Below, piece by piece: positions 25,033-33,573 of a stretch of 64,000 nucleotides of DNA. A program made the translations under genes and the position numbers. How positions within the stretch are numbered: the first letter of the stretch is position 1; each line of letters begins with the position of its first letter. Source of the stretch: Bacillota bacterium (GTDB lineage Bacteria > Bacillota > Clostridia > Peptostreptococcales > Acidaminobacteraceae). The stretch covers positions 23,289 through 87,288 of the forward strand of contig JAOARG010000081.1 of NCBI GenBank assembly GCA_025210655.1, written 5' to 3'. A model generated the notes under the pieces. The model had not been told where the DNA came from. It saw only the letters and a list, made by a program, of their open reading frames with translations, and did not search any database.

Positions 25033-26985
25033 ATGGGAAATATAAAAATAGCTCTTGCAGGTAATCCGAACTGTGGTAAAACTACCCTGTTTAATATATT
25101 GACAGGTGCAAACCACTATGTTGGAAACTGGGCAGGGGTTACAGTAGAAAAAAAATCAGGTTTTTTAAACCATGAGGGAAATAAAATAGAGGTTCTGGAT
25201 CTTCCAGGTATATATAGTTTGTCCCCTTTTACAATCGAGGAGAAGGTGACAAGAAAATATATAATTGATGAAAAACCAGATGTAGTTATTAATATAGTTG
25301 ATGGATGTAATTTAGAGAGAAACTTATATCTTACTACGCAAATTCTTGAGTTAAATGTACCGGTTATTCTTGCCGTAAATATGATGGATGAAGTAGAAAA
25401 ACAAGGGCTTTCTCTTGATTTGGATGGTATCAGCAAAGATTTAGGTATAGCTGTAATTCCAATATCGGCATCAAAAAATCAGGGGATTGATAAACTATTA
25501 GATAATGTTGTTAGGAGTAAAGATGCCCCTACTTTTAAAATTGATTATGGGGTTTATGAAAAAAATATTACTGAAGTTATGGAAAGTTTACCGGAAAGTA
25601 GAATAGCTAATTTTGATAAGAGATGGCTTGGGATAAAAATTCTTGAGAGAGATGAAGAAATTATTGAATCTTTCCCAGGAAATGAAGATGAAAATTTGTC
25701 AGATCAGTTTATTTCATTGAGATATGAGTATATAACAGGACTTGTAAACAAAAGGATGACTGGAAAAGAGTTCGGGCAAAAGACATTTTCAGATAAGGTT
25801 GATGAGTATTTGCTTAATAAATATATTGGTCTTCCTCTTTTCTTGGTAATTATGGCTTTTGTATTTTATATTACATTTAATGTAGGAAATGTTTTTGTAG
25901 ATAAGTTGGATGGATTTTTTAGTGGTACCCTTGCTGGATTTGTAAGGGATGCGTTGACTGTAAATGATGTTGCACCATGGCTTGTAAATCTTGTTTCTGA
26001 TGGTATTATTGGTGGTGTAGGTGGAGTACTTGTTTTTGTACCTAATATCGCTATTTTATTTATTGCCATATCATTCTTAGAAGACAGTGGTTATATGGCT
26101 AGGGTATCCTTCCTTATGGATTACTACATGCAAAAAGTAGGCCTTAATGGAAAGACATTTATACCAATGATACTTGGTTTTGGATGTAATGTACCAGCTA
26201 TTATGGGTACTAGAACACTTGAAAATGAAAGGGATAGACTAATTGCTATACTAATCAATCCTTTTATGTCATGCGGGGCGAGATTCCCTGTCTATGTAAT
26301 GTTTGCTGGAATTTTCTTTAAGGGTTATGAAACATTAGTGGTCACATCCCTATACGTACTAGGAATAATAGTAGCACTTGTGGTAGCATATATTTTTAGA
26401 AAGACAATATTTAAGGGTGAGGGAACTCACTTTATTATGGAAATGCCTGCATATAGACTTCCAAACCTTAAGTCCCTTGCAATTCATGTTTGGGAAAGGG
26501 TAAAAGGGTATATTGCTAAGGCGGGTACTGTAATTTTTGCAGCATCTATAATTATTTGGTTTATAACGAATTATAATATGTCAGGTATGGCGCCTATAAC
26601 AGAAAGTTTTGGTGCTTCACTTGGAAAGATAATTGCACCTGTTTTTGCTCCTATGGGATTTGGTAACTGGCAATCAGCTCTATCACTTTTGTCGGGTATT
26701 TTTGCTAAGGAAATTGTAGTAGCCAATATGGCTATTGTATTTGGATTTTCAGATCCTTCATTAGGTGGCTTTGGTCAGGTACTAATGGATAACTTTACAC
26801 AGCTTTCGGCTTATGCTTTTATGGTATTTGTATTACTTTATACACCGTGTGTAGCTACAATTGGTGTAATAAAAAGAGAAACAAATTCATGGAAGTGGAC
26901 ATTCTTTTCACTAGGATATCAAATAGCTGTAGCTTGGATAGTGTCATTTGCAATTTATTCAGTAGGACGTATTTTTCTAGCATAG
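25033..26985 (+). CDS. feoB: Ferrous iron transporter FeoB (second copy)
   Basis: A 650-aa FeoB. The GTPase domain has LAGNPNCGKTTLFN, DLPGIYSLSPF and AVNMMDEVEK. A helical linker of about 100 residues (150-255) precedes the pore domain with GGVGGVLVFVPNIAILFIAISFLEDSGYMAR and PMILGFGCNVPAIMGTR, then PFMSCGARFPVYVMF. The NVPAIMGTR and FMSCGARFPVY motifs are the classic FeoB Gate forms, whereas the first copy has AIPGVMATR and PCGAKLPI, so the two belong to different subgroups. It is followed by its own Cys-rich associated protein. Confidence 0.96.
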   Translation: MGNIKIALAGNPNCGKTTLFNILTGANHYVGNWAGVTVEKKSGFLNHEGNKIEVLDLPGIYSLSPFTIEEKVTRKYIIDEKPDVVINIVDGCNLERNLYLTTQILELNVPVILAVNMMDEVEKQGLSLDLDGISKDLGIAVIPISASKNQGIDKLLDNVVRSKDAPTFKIDYGVYEKNITEVMESLPESRIANFDKRWLGIKILERDEEIIESFPGNEDENLSDQFISLRYEYITGLVNKRMTGKEFGQKTFSDKVDEYLLNKYIGLPLFLVIMAFVFYITFNVGNVFVDKLDGFFSGTLAGFVRDALTVNDVAPWLVNLVSDGIIGGVGGVLVFVPNIAILFIAISFLEDSGYMARVSFLMDYYMQKVGLNGKTFIPMILGFGCNVPAIMGTRTLENERDRLIAILINPFMSCGARFPVYVMFAGIFFKGYETLVVTSLYVLGIIVALVVAYIFRKTIFKGEGTHFIMEMPAYRLPNLKSLAIHVWERVKGYIAKAGTVIFAASIIIWFITNYNMSGMAPITESFGASLGKIIAPVFAPMGFGNWQSALSLLSGIFAKEIVVANMAIVFGFSDPSLGGFGQVLMDNFTQLSAYAFMVFVLLYTPCVATIGVIKRETNSWKWTFFSLGYQIAVAWIVSFAIYSVGRIFLA

Positions 26986-27003
26986 TATGGAAAGGATGAT
27001 AAT

Positions 27004-27168
27004 ATGAATGGAACTTTATTATCCCTGATCTTAGGAATACTAATTTTCTCTTACGGGGGATATTGGATATATAGAAGTGTTAAAGATGCTAAGAAAGGCA
27101 AATGTACAGGATGTAGCTCATGTGAGCATTCTAAGGAATGTAGTAGTTACGTTGATGAAGAACAATAA
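27004..27168 (+). CDS. FeoB-associated Cys-rich membrane protein (second copy)
   Basis: A 54-aa protein with one N-terminal membrane helix (LLSLILGILIFSYGGYWIY, about residues 5-23) and a basic then Cys-rich tail (KCTGCSSCEHSKECSSY, four Cys). It starts 18 nt after feoB2 with AAAGGA upstream. It resembles the 47-aa protein after feoB1 in layout, but its Cys spacing (CxxCxxC) differs. Confidence 0.85.
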   Translation: MNGTLLSLILGILIFSYGGYWIYRSVKDAKKGKCTGCSSCEHSKECSSYVDEEQ

Positions 27169-27193
27169 TATCTAAGGCTAGTAAAATATATGA

Positions 27194-27390
27194 GCTGAAA
27201 AGGGGAACCACACAAGACTTTGTTTGTGTTAGTGGAATCAATTTTGTAGCCAAAATTTAGGGGAAAAGGAAAGACGTAAGATCTTATTTTTTATTAGATC
27301 TTGTCACTTCCGTTTCCCCTAGTTTTTTGACTAAAAAATGATTCGCCTAACACTAACTTAGTATAGTGTGATTCCCCTTTTCCCCTTGAT
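27194..27390. repeat. AGGGGAA-core composite palindrome, copy 2
   Basis: Cores stand at 27201 and 27259, inverted cores at 27314, 27372 and 27380. Mini-hairpins: CACAcAA..TTGTTTGTG, AATTTTG-tag-CCAAAATT, TTTTTT-gac-TAAAAAA and CACTA..TAGTG. The central tip has an AAGATCT..AGATCTT stem inside AAAGGAA../TTCCGTTT. The left outer end is AGCTGAAAAGGGGAA. It lies between the convergent feo operon and the minus-strand EamA gene. Confidence 0.8.
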
Positions 27391-27428
27391 GTCAAAGAGG
27401 AATTAGTGGATTAAAAATAAATCACCAA

Positions 27429-28307
27429 CTAATCCCTGGCCTTTTGCCTGAACTCTACCCTAGGTATAATAACCGACACAAGTATAAGTCCTCCACCTGC
27501 AAATTCCATTAGGCTAAGTTTTTCACCAAGTAGTAAGAAGCCAAATGCTATTGTTACTATTGGTATTAGATTTAAGTATAAAGATGAAACAAATGCTCCC
27601 AGTTGTTCCATTGATTTTGTATAAAGTATCATTGCAATAGCTGATGCGAATACTGCTAGTATAAGTATATTTATAATTGCTTCTCCTGTAATTATGTCAA
27701 AATGATTTTCTTCAAAGAAAATGAATGGTAAAAACATTATGGTACCAAATATGCTTTGATAAAGTGTGATAATCAGTGACGAATATTTAGTATATAGTTT
27801 TTTTGATAAAAGTGAGTAAGCCACCCATGAAAGAACTGCTCCCAGCATATATAAATATCCGCTACCTGAGGCATTAAATATGTTTCTTATATTTCTCCCT
27901 ACTATTAGAAAAACCCCCAGGAGGTTGATTATAACAGCTATTATAGATAGGGTATTCATTTTTGTTTTGTAGACTAAGCGGTCCCCTATTAGGGTAAAAA
28001 TCGGTATGCCGGCAATGATTAATGATGCTATGGATGCATTTGTATACTTGATTCCATTATTTTCGAAAAAGAAGTAAAGTGTTATTCCGAAAATTGCTGT
28101 AGATATCATATGCTTGATATCTTTTCTTTCTATTTTATAATCATACTTGCCAAGCTTGACTATGACAAAAAGAAGTGTACTAGCTATGGCAAATCTTATA
28201 AATCCTAGTGTCATGGGTCCTACAAATTCTATTGCTACCTTTATGTTTATGAAGGAAAGACCCCAAATGAACATGCATATGAGAATGGAAATAGTTCCTT
28301 TCTTCAT
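27429..28307 (-). CDS. EamA/DMT-family transporter
   Basis: A 292-aa protein with ten predicted membrane helices in two EamA repeats (about 5-135 and 150-285). The N-terminus is TISILICMFIWGLSFINIKVA and the second repeat begins YLYMLGAVLSWVAYSLLSKK. The family exports or exchanges amino acids, nucleotides or other metabolites; the substrate cannot be read from sequence. GAGGGGG lies 7 nt before the ATG on the minus strand. It is monocistronic and converges on the second feo operon across a palindromic array. Confidence 0.88.
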   Translation of the reverse strand: MKKGTISILICMFIWGLSFINIKVAIEFVGPMTLGFIRFAIASTLLFVIVKLGKYDYKIERKDIKHMISTAIFGITLYFFFENNGIKYTNASIASLIIAGIPIFTLIGDRLVYKTKMNTLSIIAVIINLLGVFLIVGRNIRNIFNASGSGYLYMLGAVLSWVAYSLLSKKLYTKYSSLIITLYQSIFGTIMFLPFIFFEENHFDIITGEAIINILILAVFASAIAMILYTKSMEQLGAFVSSLYLNLIPIVTIAFGFLLLGEKLSLMEFAGGGLILVSVIIPRVEFRQKARD

Positions 28308-28518
28308 TGATATTCCCCCTCTTATCTATTATTATCTCAAGTAATTATAACCTAATGAAATTAAATGTAAAGTCAAAAAAATTTACTCTTTTATAACAAA
28401 ATAGGGATATTGTAATTAAAATCAAGAAAAAACTGTTATAATTTATATTAAGAGTAAATAAAAAAATATAAAGTTACATTGCCTGAATTACCTAAATTGA
28501 TATTGTAGGGGAGGTATT

Positions 28519-28956
28519 ATGTTGAAGAAGATAGATACTCAAAAAGTATATGAGAATCTTAGAAAATCTAAGGATATTGAGACATTTATTAAAGAACATA
28601 ATAACGATTTTGTAGAGGAAAAGGGTCATGCCTACTTAAATGATTTACTTGATAATAAAGGTATTTCCAAAACCATGGTTATTAGGGATTCCAACCTAGA
28701 TAGGGTTTATGGATATCAAATTTTAAGTGGAAAGAGAAGACCTTCTAGGAATAAATTACTTCAAATTTCTTTAGGTCTAAAGTTTGACCTAGTTGAAACT
28801 AAGAATTTGATAAGATATTTTGGATTGTCAGAGTTATATCCTAAAAATAGACGGGATGCGATTATTATATTTTCTACAGAGAAGAAAATGGGACTTGATG
28901 AGGCTGAAAGGCTTCTTGAAGAACTTGGTGAAGAAGGAATTCAGGATTTGATATAG
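28519..28956 (+). CDS. HTH (XRE-like) protein, probable regulator
   Basis: A 145-aa protein. The segment GISKTMVIRDSNLDRVYGYQILSGKRRPSRNKLLQISLGLKF (about 48-90) is XRE-type helix-turn-helix. It is followed by TKNLIRYFGLSELYPKNRRDAIIIFS and a helical tail. I recall this block (YGYQIxxGxxxPSRxKLL..LYPxxRRDAII) from small clostridial HTH proteins, often near signalling kinases; its role there is not defined. GGGGAGG lies about 7 nt before ATG. The next gene, 34 nt on, is an ABC ATPase that it may regulate or assist. Confidence 0.75.
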   Translation: MLKKIDTQKVYENLRKSKDIETFIKEHNNDFVEEKGHAYLNDLLDNKGISKTMVIRDSNLDRVYGYQILSGKRRPSRNKLLQISLGLKFDLVETKNLIRYFGLSELYPKNRRDAIIIFSTEKKMGLDEAERLLEELGEEGIQDLI

Positions 28957-28990
28957 TATTATTATTACATAGTATTAATAGGAGTCACTT

Positions 28991-29884
28991 ATGAATATAT
29001 TAGAATTGAAAGATGTTTCGTACAATATAAGAAAAAAGAAAATTTTGAAGTCTATAGATATGCAAGTGAAATCAGGAGATATCTTAGGTCTTATAGGTAG
29101 TAATGGTGCTGGAAAATCCTCTTTACTGGAAGTAATTACTGGTATTGTTAGAAAATACGGTGGAAGTATTACTTATGATGGTATTAAGGTTGAGGAGATC
29201 AAGGACTTTGATAAAAAAATCGGTTTTGTTTCTCAAGATATAGCCCTTTATGAAAAACTCTCTGGCTTAGAAAATCTTAAGTTTTGGTCAAAGTTATATG
29301 GAGTTTCTGATAATGAAATTCACAAGATTATTTCAGATATGGGGATGGAAGAATATATTAATGATAAGGTTTCTACTTATTCTGGTGGAATGAAAAGAAA
29401 ATTGAATATTGCTTCAAGTATTATGCATTTTCCGGAAATAATCGTGATGGATGAGCCTTTAGTTGGAATAGATAAAAATTGGATTAATGAAATCCTTGAT
29501 ATTATAAAAAAACTATCTGGAGAAGGAAGGATAATCATTATTTCCTCCCATCGATTCCAAGATTTTTCGAAAATATGGAATAGGATATGTGTATTAAAAG
29601 AAGGTAGTATTGTAGCTTATGGTGATAAGGAAAAACTTCTTGAAACTATAGAATGGGGAAAGAAAGTTAAGACTTCTTCTTTTCCTAGTGATAATTTAAA
29701 TTTGCTGGAGCAAGAAGGTATTATAGATGTTGAAAGTACTGCTAGGGGTTTAGATATAAAACTTGGAAGAAATCCGATTTATCTTGATAAACTTCTGGAA
29801 GATTTGAAGCTCAAGGGAGAGAATGTAGAAATTATTGGTATTAAGTCTCCCCAAGTGGAAGATTTGTACGAAAAATTTAAATAA
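28991..29884 (+). CDS. ABC transporter ATP-binding protein without adjacent permease
   Basis: A 297-aa ABC ATPase. Walker A is LIGSNGAGKSSLLE, the Q-loop is in GFVSQDIALYE, the signature is STYSGGMKRKLNIASS, Walker B is IIVMDEPLVGID and the H-switch is IISSHRFQDF. A C-terminal extension of about 80 aa resembles the CcmA/NatA-type exporters. No membrane component lies on either side: the next gene is a FliK-like protein after a terminator. It therefore pairs with a permease elsewhere or works with the upstream HTH protein. Confidence 0.88.
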   Translation: MNILELKDVSYNIRKKKILKSIDMQVKSGDILGLIGSNGAGKSSLLEVITGIVRKYGGSITYDGIKVEEIKDFDKKIGFVSQDIALYEKLSGLENLKFWSKLYGVSDNEIHKIISDMGMEEYINDKVSTYSGGMKRKLNIASSIMHFPEIIVMDEPLVGIDKNWINEILDIIKKLSGEGRIIIISSHRFQDFSKIWNRICVLKEGSIVAYGDKEKLLETIEWGKKVKTSSFPSDNLNLLEQEGIIDVESTARGLDIKLGRNPIYLDKLLEDLKLKGENVEIIGIKSPQVEDLYEKFK

Positions 29885-29901
29885 TATTTATTTTAGGAAC
29901 A

Positions 29902-29937
29902 TGACTTGGGAGAATTCTATCTCAAGTTTTTTTCTAT
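29902..29937 (+). terminator. Terminator after the ABC ATPase gene
   Basis: ACTTG..AGA pairs with TCTCAAGT with a short internal bulge, followed by T7, starting about 18 nt after the stop. Confidence 0.65.
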
Positions 29938-29999
29938 TTTGCCGATATTCATACTAGACAATCACGTGTAAATATTTAGAGGGTTAGAAGGGTGATAAC

Positions 30000-32009
30000 A
30001 TGAAAATATTTGATATGATAAATAGATATGACAGTAACAAGGTTAATAATGACAGTAATATGGGAAATAGAATGGTTAAGATAAATGAACTAAAGGAACA
30101 GATGAAGGAAAATGAATCCGTAATGGGTGGAAATATGGCAAATGATGATTTGGGCAAGATTGTAAAGGATCTAAAAAGCCAAGGTATTAATCCATCACCA
30201 TCTGAGATAGATGAAATAAAACAATATGTAGAAAAATCTACTGCAAGTGTTGAAGATAAATCTGATGTTGTTAAGCTTGCATACGATAAAGATATAGAGA
30301 TAACAGAAGGAAATCTTAGCAAGATAGAAGAAGCTGTTAATTCACCTTATCCATCGGATAATCCTGGTGAAATTAGTCAGGCTGACTCAGTTGAAAAATC
30401 TATTGCTGAAGTTAAAGAAATGGATATACCTCAGGAATTGAAGGATAAAATAATATCTTTGATGAGTGATAATGGGATGACTTTTGACCAAGTTTTGAAA
30501 GTTGATATTATTGTAAATGAGGGATCACTATTAGTAGACCTTGAAATGGATGAATTAATGGAGATTTATAAGGGCTTTATCAAGAAACCTGTAAGTTTAC
30601 TTCAACTAATTTCAAGTAAGAATATGAGCATAGAAGAAATGTTTAATCTTGATGGTAAGGAAAACCCTGAGATAAAAGGATTACAAGTTCTAGTCGAAAG
30701 ACTTCATGTGGAAATTACCACTAGTGTTTCTAGCTCAGGAGAATTCAGTCTTGAAGATTTGGAAGCTGAACTTGATAATTTGATAGAAAGTGTTGGACAA
30801 GAGTCTGATAAACTTGATGCTATAAATGATGTTTTTGAAGTCTTCACAAATGAAGAGTTTTTAACGGCAATGATAGGAATAGAGTCAAGGAACACTTTGA
30901 TTACGGAAGTTACAGAAAAGATTGCTGAAGTAACTGATAAATTTAATGATTTTAAATCAGATTTCTTAAAAACACTTAGGGATATAAATTATAGAATAGA
31001 TAATGGACAAATTACTAAATCAGAAGTAGTGGACGGTCTAAATGATCAAATTGATAAGCTGGATAAACTAATTTTAAAAAGTGAAGTAAATCTTTATCTA
31101 GATATGAAAAGTGAAAAGAAACTTTTAGTTATGTCTAAAGATTTGTTAAATGCCAGAAATCTTATGTCAGAGGGAAAAGTATCTGAGGCTAAGAAAATAG
31201 TTGTATCTGTAGAAGAAACCATGGTGAAGATGAAATTCAAGCCTTCAAATAAGAAGATTGTACACAACTTGAATAGAAAGGCTTTGTTTTCTTCGGATAA
31301 GTATTTGAGCGAAAAGCAGTATTTAAAAAATATTTCAAAACTTGGATCTGGATCAAAATCCCCTAGAATGTTATTGGAAAAACTGAGGACTATGGGACTT
31401 AATAATGGATTTGAAGTTGATGAGTTTATTAATTCAAAAAGAAATCAAGAAGAAAATTATGAGAAAAACTTTAAGAATGTACTTCTTGAAAATAAGAATA
31501 ATACACAATTAAGCATGGAGAAAATATCGGGAATTCTTAAGACCCTTAACAACATCTCTGGTCAGCAGATGATTAATAAAGGTGGAGCCCCTGGGGAAAA
31601 TCAGACCATGATGTTTAATATACCAGTTGATGTAATGAACCAGCAAAAAGAGATGAAGGTTTATATTAATTCTAAAAAAGAGAATCAAAAGCTTGATTGG
31701 GAAAATTTCAGCATGTACTTAGCAATTGATTTGCCTGTCTTTGGCAATACCGGTATAAAGATTAGTGCCATAAATCGTGATATGAAGATTTCAATTAAGA
31801 ATGACAGGGATGACATTGAAATAATTAAAGATGCCCTAGTGGACAGTTTTAAAGAGGATCTTAAGGAGATTGGATACAATATTGTTTCTGTAAATATTGG
31901 TAAACTAAGTGAAAAAGAAGGGGAAGCTATGCTTAAATCCGTAAGTGTTTCTCAATCCAAAGTGTCATCATATTTTCCTGATAAGAAAGGATTTGATTTA
32001 AAACTATGA
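30000..32009 (+). CDS. FliK-like / DUF6240-type protein
   Basis: A 669-aa hydrophilic, Lys/Glu-rich protein without signal peptide or membrane segment, much of it predicted coiled helix. The N-terminal 100 residues carry segments such as DLGKIVKDLKSQGINPSPSEIDEIKQYV typical of DUF6240. The C-terminal part (about 540-650: MYLAIDLPVFGNTGIKISAIN...DALVDSFKEDLKEIGYNIVSVNIG) has the layout of the FliK C-terminal domain, which sets substrate specificity of flagellar type III export. It is followed, with a 4-nt overlap, by a short gene resembling the FlhB C-terminal domain, the natural FliK partner. This suggests a ylqG/ylqH-like pair. The family assignment by eye is moderate; the function is unknown. 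Confidence 0.65.
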   Translation: MKIFDMINRYDSNKVNNDSNMGNRMVKINELKEQMKENESVMGGNMANDDLGKIVKDLKSQGINPSPSEIDEIKQYVEKSTASVEDKSDVVKLAYDKDIEITEGNLSKIEEAVNSPYPSDNPGEISQADSVEKSIAEVKEMDIPQELKDKIISLMSDNGMTFDQVLKVDIIVNEGSLLVDLEMDELMEIYKGFIKKPVSLLQLISSKNMSIEEMFNLDGKENPEIKGLQVLVERLHVEITTSVSSSGEFSLEDLEAELDNLIESVGQESDKLDAINDVFEVFTNEEFLTAMIGIESRNTLITEVTEKIAEVTDKFNDFKSDFLKTLRDINYRIDNGQITKSEVVDGLNDQIDKLDKLILKSEVNLYLDMKSEKKLLVMSKDLLNARNLMSEGKVSEAKKIVVSVEETMVKMKFKPSNKKIVHNLNRKALFSSDKYLSEKQYLKNISKLGSGSKSPRMLLEKLRTMGLNNGFEVDEFINSKRNQEENYEKNFKNVLLENKNNTQLSMEKISGILKTLNNISGQQMINKGGAPGENQTMMFNIPVDVMNQQKEMKVYINSKKENQKLDWENFSMYLAIDLPVFGNTGIKISAINRDMKISIKNDRDDIEIIKDALVDSFKEDLKEIGYNIVSVNIGKLSEKEGEAMLKSVSVSQSKVSSYFPDKKGFDLKL

Positions 32010-32245
32010 TGGATTTATACTCTAAATACAAAGAAAAAGAAGATTTTGAAAGATATGCGAAAAAGCTTATTGAAGATAGTAAAGAAAGTGATATTATGGT
32101 TGAGGATGATCCTGATTGTTTGAAAGAAATATTAGGTCTTGATCTTAGGGATAATGTACCTCCTCAGATGTATAAGGTAATATCATCAATAGTTCATGCT
32201 ATTTCCAATATGGAGGAAGAAAATAATGAAGATTCAAAAGGTTAA
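32006..32245 (+). CDS. FlhB C-terminal-domain homologue (YlqH/FhlB-like)
   Basis: A 79-aa protein. The stretch AKKLIEDSKESDIMVEDDPDCLKEILGLDLRDNVPPQMYKVISSIVHAIS follows the FlhB/YscU cytoplasmic domain: an Ile/Val-ED block, a helix, then the 'IPPELYxAVAEI' block, here VPPQMYKVISSI. It lacks a membrane region and the NPTH autocleavage site. Its start overlaps the end of the FliK-like gene (ATGATG at 32006), and its own end overlaps YaaR, so all three are translationally coupled. In Bacillus a similar short FlhB-like gene (ylqH) exists with unclear function. Confidence 0.7.
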   Translation: MMDLYSKYKEKEDFERYAKKLIEDSKESDIMVEDDPDCLKEILGLDLRDNVPPQMYKVISSIVHAISNMEEENNEDSKG

Positions 32246-32663
32246 AGGAGCGAAGGCTAAGGGAATGTCAGCCCAAAAAGTTGGAACAAAACCTTCAATT
32301 TCCTTTGAAGAAATATTAAATATAGAAAAGACCCATGATGAATATAATAAGTATCAGGAAAGAATAGATGAAATCAGAGAAGTTGGAGAAAGATTAGCTG
32401 AAAAAAAGACTGTTGAAACTTTGGTTGAATACAAGAAGATGATAAAGGAGTTTCTTGAGGAAGCTGTAGATGTAGCTCTTAAACTTGATGAAAGAAGATC
32501 TTTTTCAAGGTCTGGAAGAACATCTATACTTAGAACTGTTTCTAATATTGATGAAAAACTAATTGAATTAACTGATATGATAATAAAGAAAGAGAGGAAA
32601 CAGATTAGACTTCTTGAAAAAATAGGAGAAATACAGGGACTTCTTGTAAATCTGTTTGTTTAA
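32226..32663 (+). CDS. yaaR: YaaR family protein (DUF327)
   Basis: A 145-aa helical protein whose second half is a clear DUF327/YaaR match: EYKKMIKEFLEEAVDVALKLDERRSFSRSGRTSILRTVSNIDEKLIELTDMIIKKERKQIRLLEKIGEIQGLLVNLFV, quoted here only as a region at residues about 68-145 with key blocks FLEEAV, RSGRT, IDEKL and KIGEIQGLL. Start ATG 32226 lies 8 nt after GGAGGA; a longer frame from 32196 is upstream of it and unlikely. The function of YaaR is not established. It is coupled to the FliK/FlhB-like genes. Confidence 0.85.
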   Translation: MKIQKVKGAKAKGMSAQKVGTKPSISFEEILNIEKTHDEYNKYQERIDEIREVGERLAEKKTVETLVEYKKMIKEFLEEAVDVALKLDERRSFSRSGRTSILRTVSNIDEKLIELTDMIIKKERKQIRLLEKIGEIQGLLVNLFV

Positions 32664-32667
32664 AAAT

Positions 32668-33171
32668 ATGATAGAGTTTGATGAATATAATGTCGAAGAT
32701 GAGAACTTTTATAGGGCGCTGTACTTAAGTGCCCTTTCAAAATATGATAAAATAGTTTCTAAATCAGCTATAGCTGCTGGGGAAAAAAATCTCATAGACC
32801 CTAATTGCATAAAAATTATTGTAAAGAAGACTGGAGAAAAAATTGGAATTATTTCTTTTTTTATAGAAAAACCCTATTGTCATATTAGTGGATTTATTAT
32901 TTCAGACTTATATAAGGGCAGCGGTATAGGATCAATAGTTCTTAATGAACTTGAAAAATATTTAGTGGATATAGAGATTGAAAAAATCATTTTATCAACA
33001 ATGAGAAAAAATATTTTAGGGATAAAATTTTATCTTAAAAATGGATATGAAATTATTGAAAAGTCTGACTTTTGCCTTGATATGAATAATTCTTTTGAAA
33101 GAAAGAATATAATTTTTTTCGAAAAAAGTATTGACAAAAATATTTTGGCGAAATATAATGGCTACAAATAA
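32668..33171 (+). CDS. GNAT-family acetyltransferase
   Basis: About 167 aa. The acetyl-CoA loop is LYKGSGIGSIVLNELEKYL (around residue 90). The C-terminal block ILSTMRKNILGIKFYLKNGYEIIEK has the Asn and FY...GF/Y pattern of motif B. The substrate is unknown. The start is uncertain: TTG 32656 is also in frame, and neither start has a strong binding site. The last 41 nt of the coding region contain the consensus promoter of the asnA T-box transcript. Confidence 0.8.
   Translation: MIEFDEYNVEDENFYRALYLSALSKYDKIVSKSAIAAGEKNLIDPNCIKIIVKKTGEKIGIISFFIEKPYCHISGFIISDLYKGSGIGSIVLNELEKYLVDIEIEKIILSTMRKNILGIKFYLKNGYEIIEKSDFCLDMNNSFERKNIIFFEKSIDKNILAKYNGYK
33131..33159 (+). promoter_or_regulatory. Consensus sigma-A promoter of the T-box-asnA transcript
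   Basis: TTGACA (33131-33136), 17-nt spacer, TATAAT (33154-33159): a perfect match at both hexamers. It lies within the 3' end of the GNAT gene. Confidence 0.9.
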
Positions 33172-33189
33172 TTTTTTAAGAAATATTAA

Positions 33190-33457
33190 TATTTGCGATG
33201 ACAGGAAGAGTAAGTAACATTGATATTCTAAGCGAGCCGATGGTGGTGAAAGATCGGTAATTAGATGCTACTGAAGAACATCCTTGAGCTTTCAACCGAA
33301 ATTGCTTTGCAAGAGTAGATTTGAACGGATTCCGAAACCGTTAATATTCGGTCAATATCGACAAATGTCCGTATTGTAACTGAGGTGAATCAATTTTTTG
33401 ATTAACTAGGGTGGTACCGCGAATATACTTTCGTCCCTTGAGGATGGAGGTTTTTTT
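33190..33457 (+). promoter_or_regulatory. T-box leader (asparagine) of asnA
   Basis: The 402-nt gap holds a standard T-box. Stem I contains GCGAGCCGATGGTGGTGAAAGATCGG and GAACATCCTTGAGC. The specifier triplet AAC at 33294-33296 (Asn) lies in TTTCAACCGAA. The T-box sequence AGGGTGGTACCGCG is at 33408-33421. A terminator, CTTTCGTCC/GGATGGAGG followed by T7, is at 33428-33457. Uncharged tRNA-Asn should allow read-through. Confidence 0.93.
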
Positions 33458-33573
33458 ATTTTTTTGAAAAGTTATTGGAACATTTAGTTATATTAAAAAT
33501 TATTTTTATCAGCTGATTAATATAAAAAAGGTTTATTGACTTACTTAGGATTAATATTTAGGAGGAATTTAAA

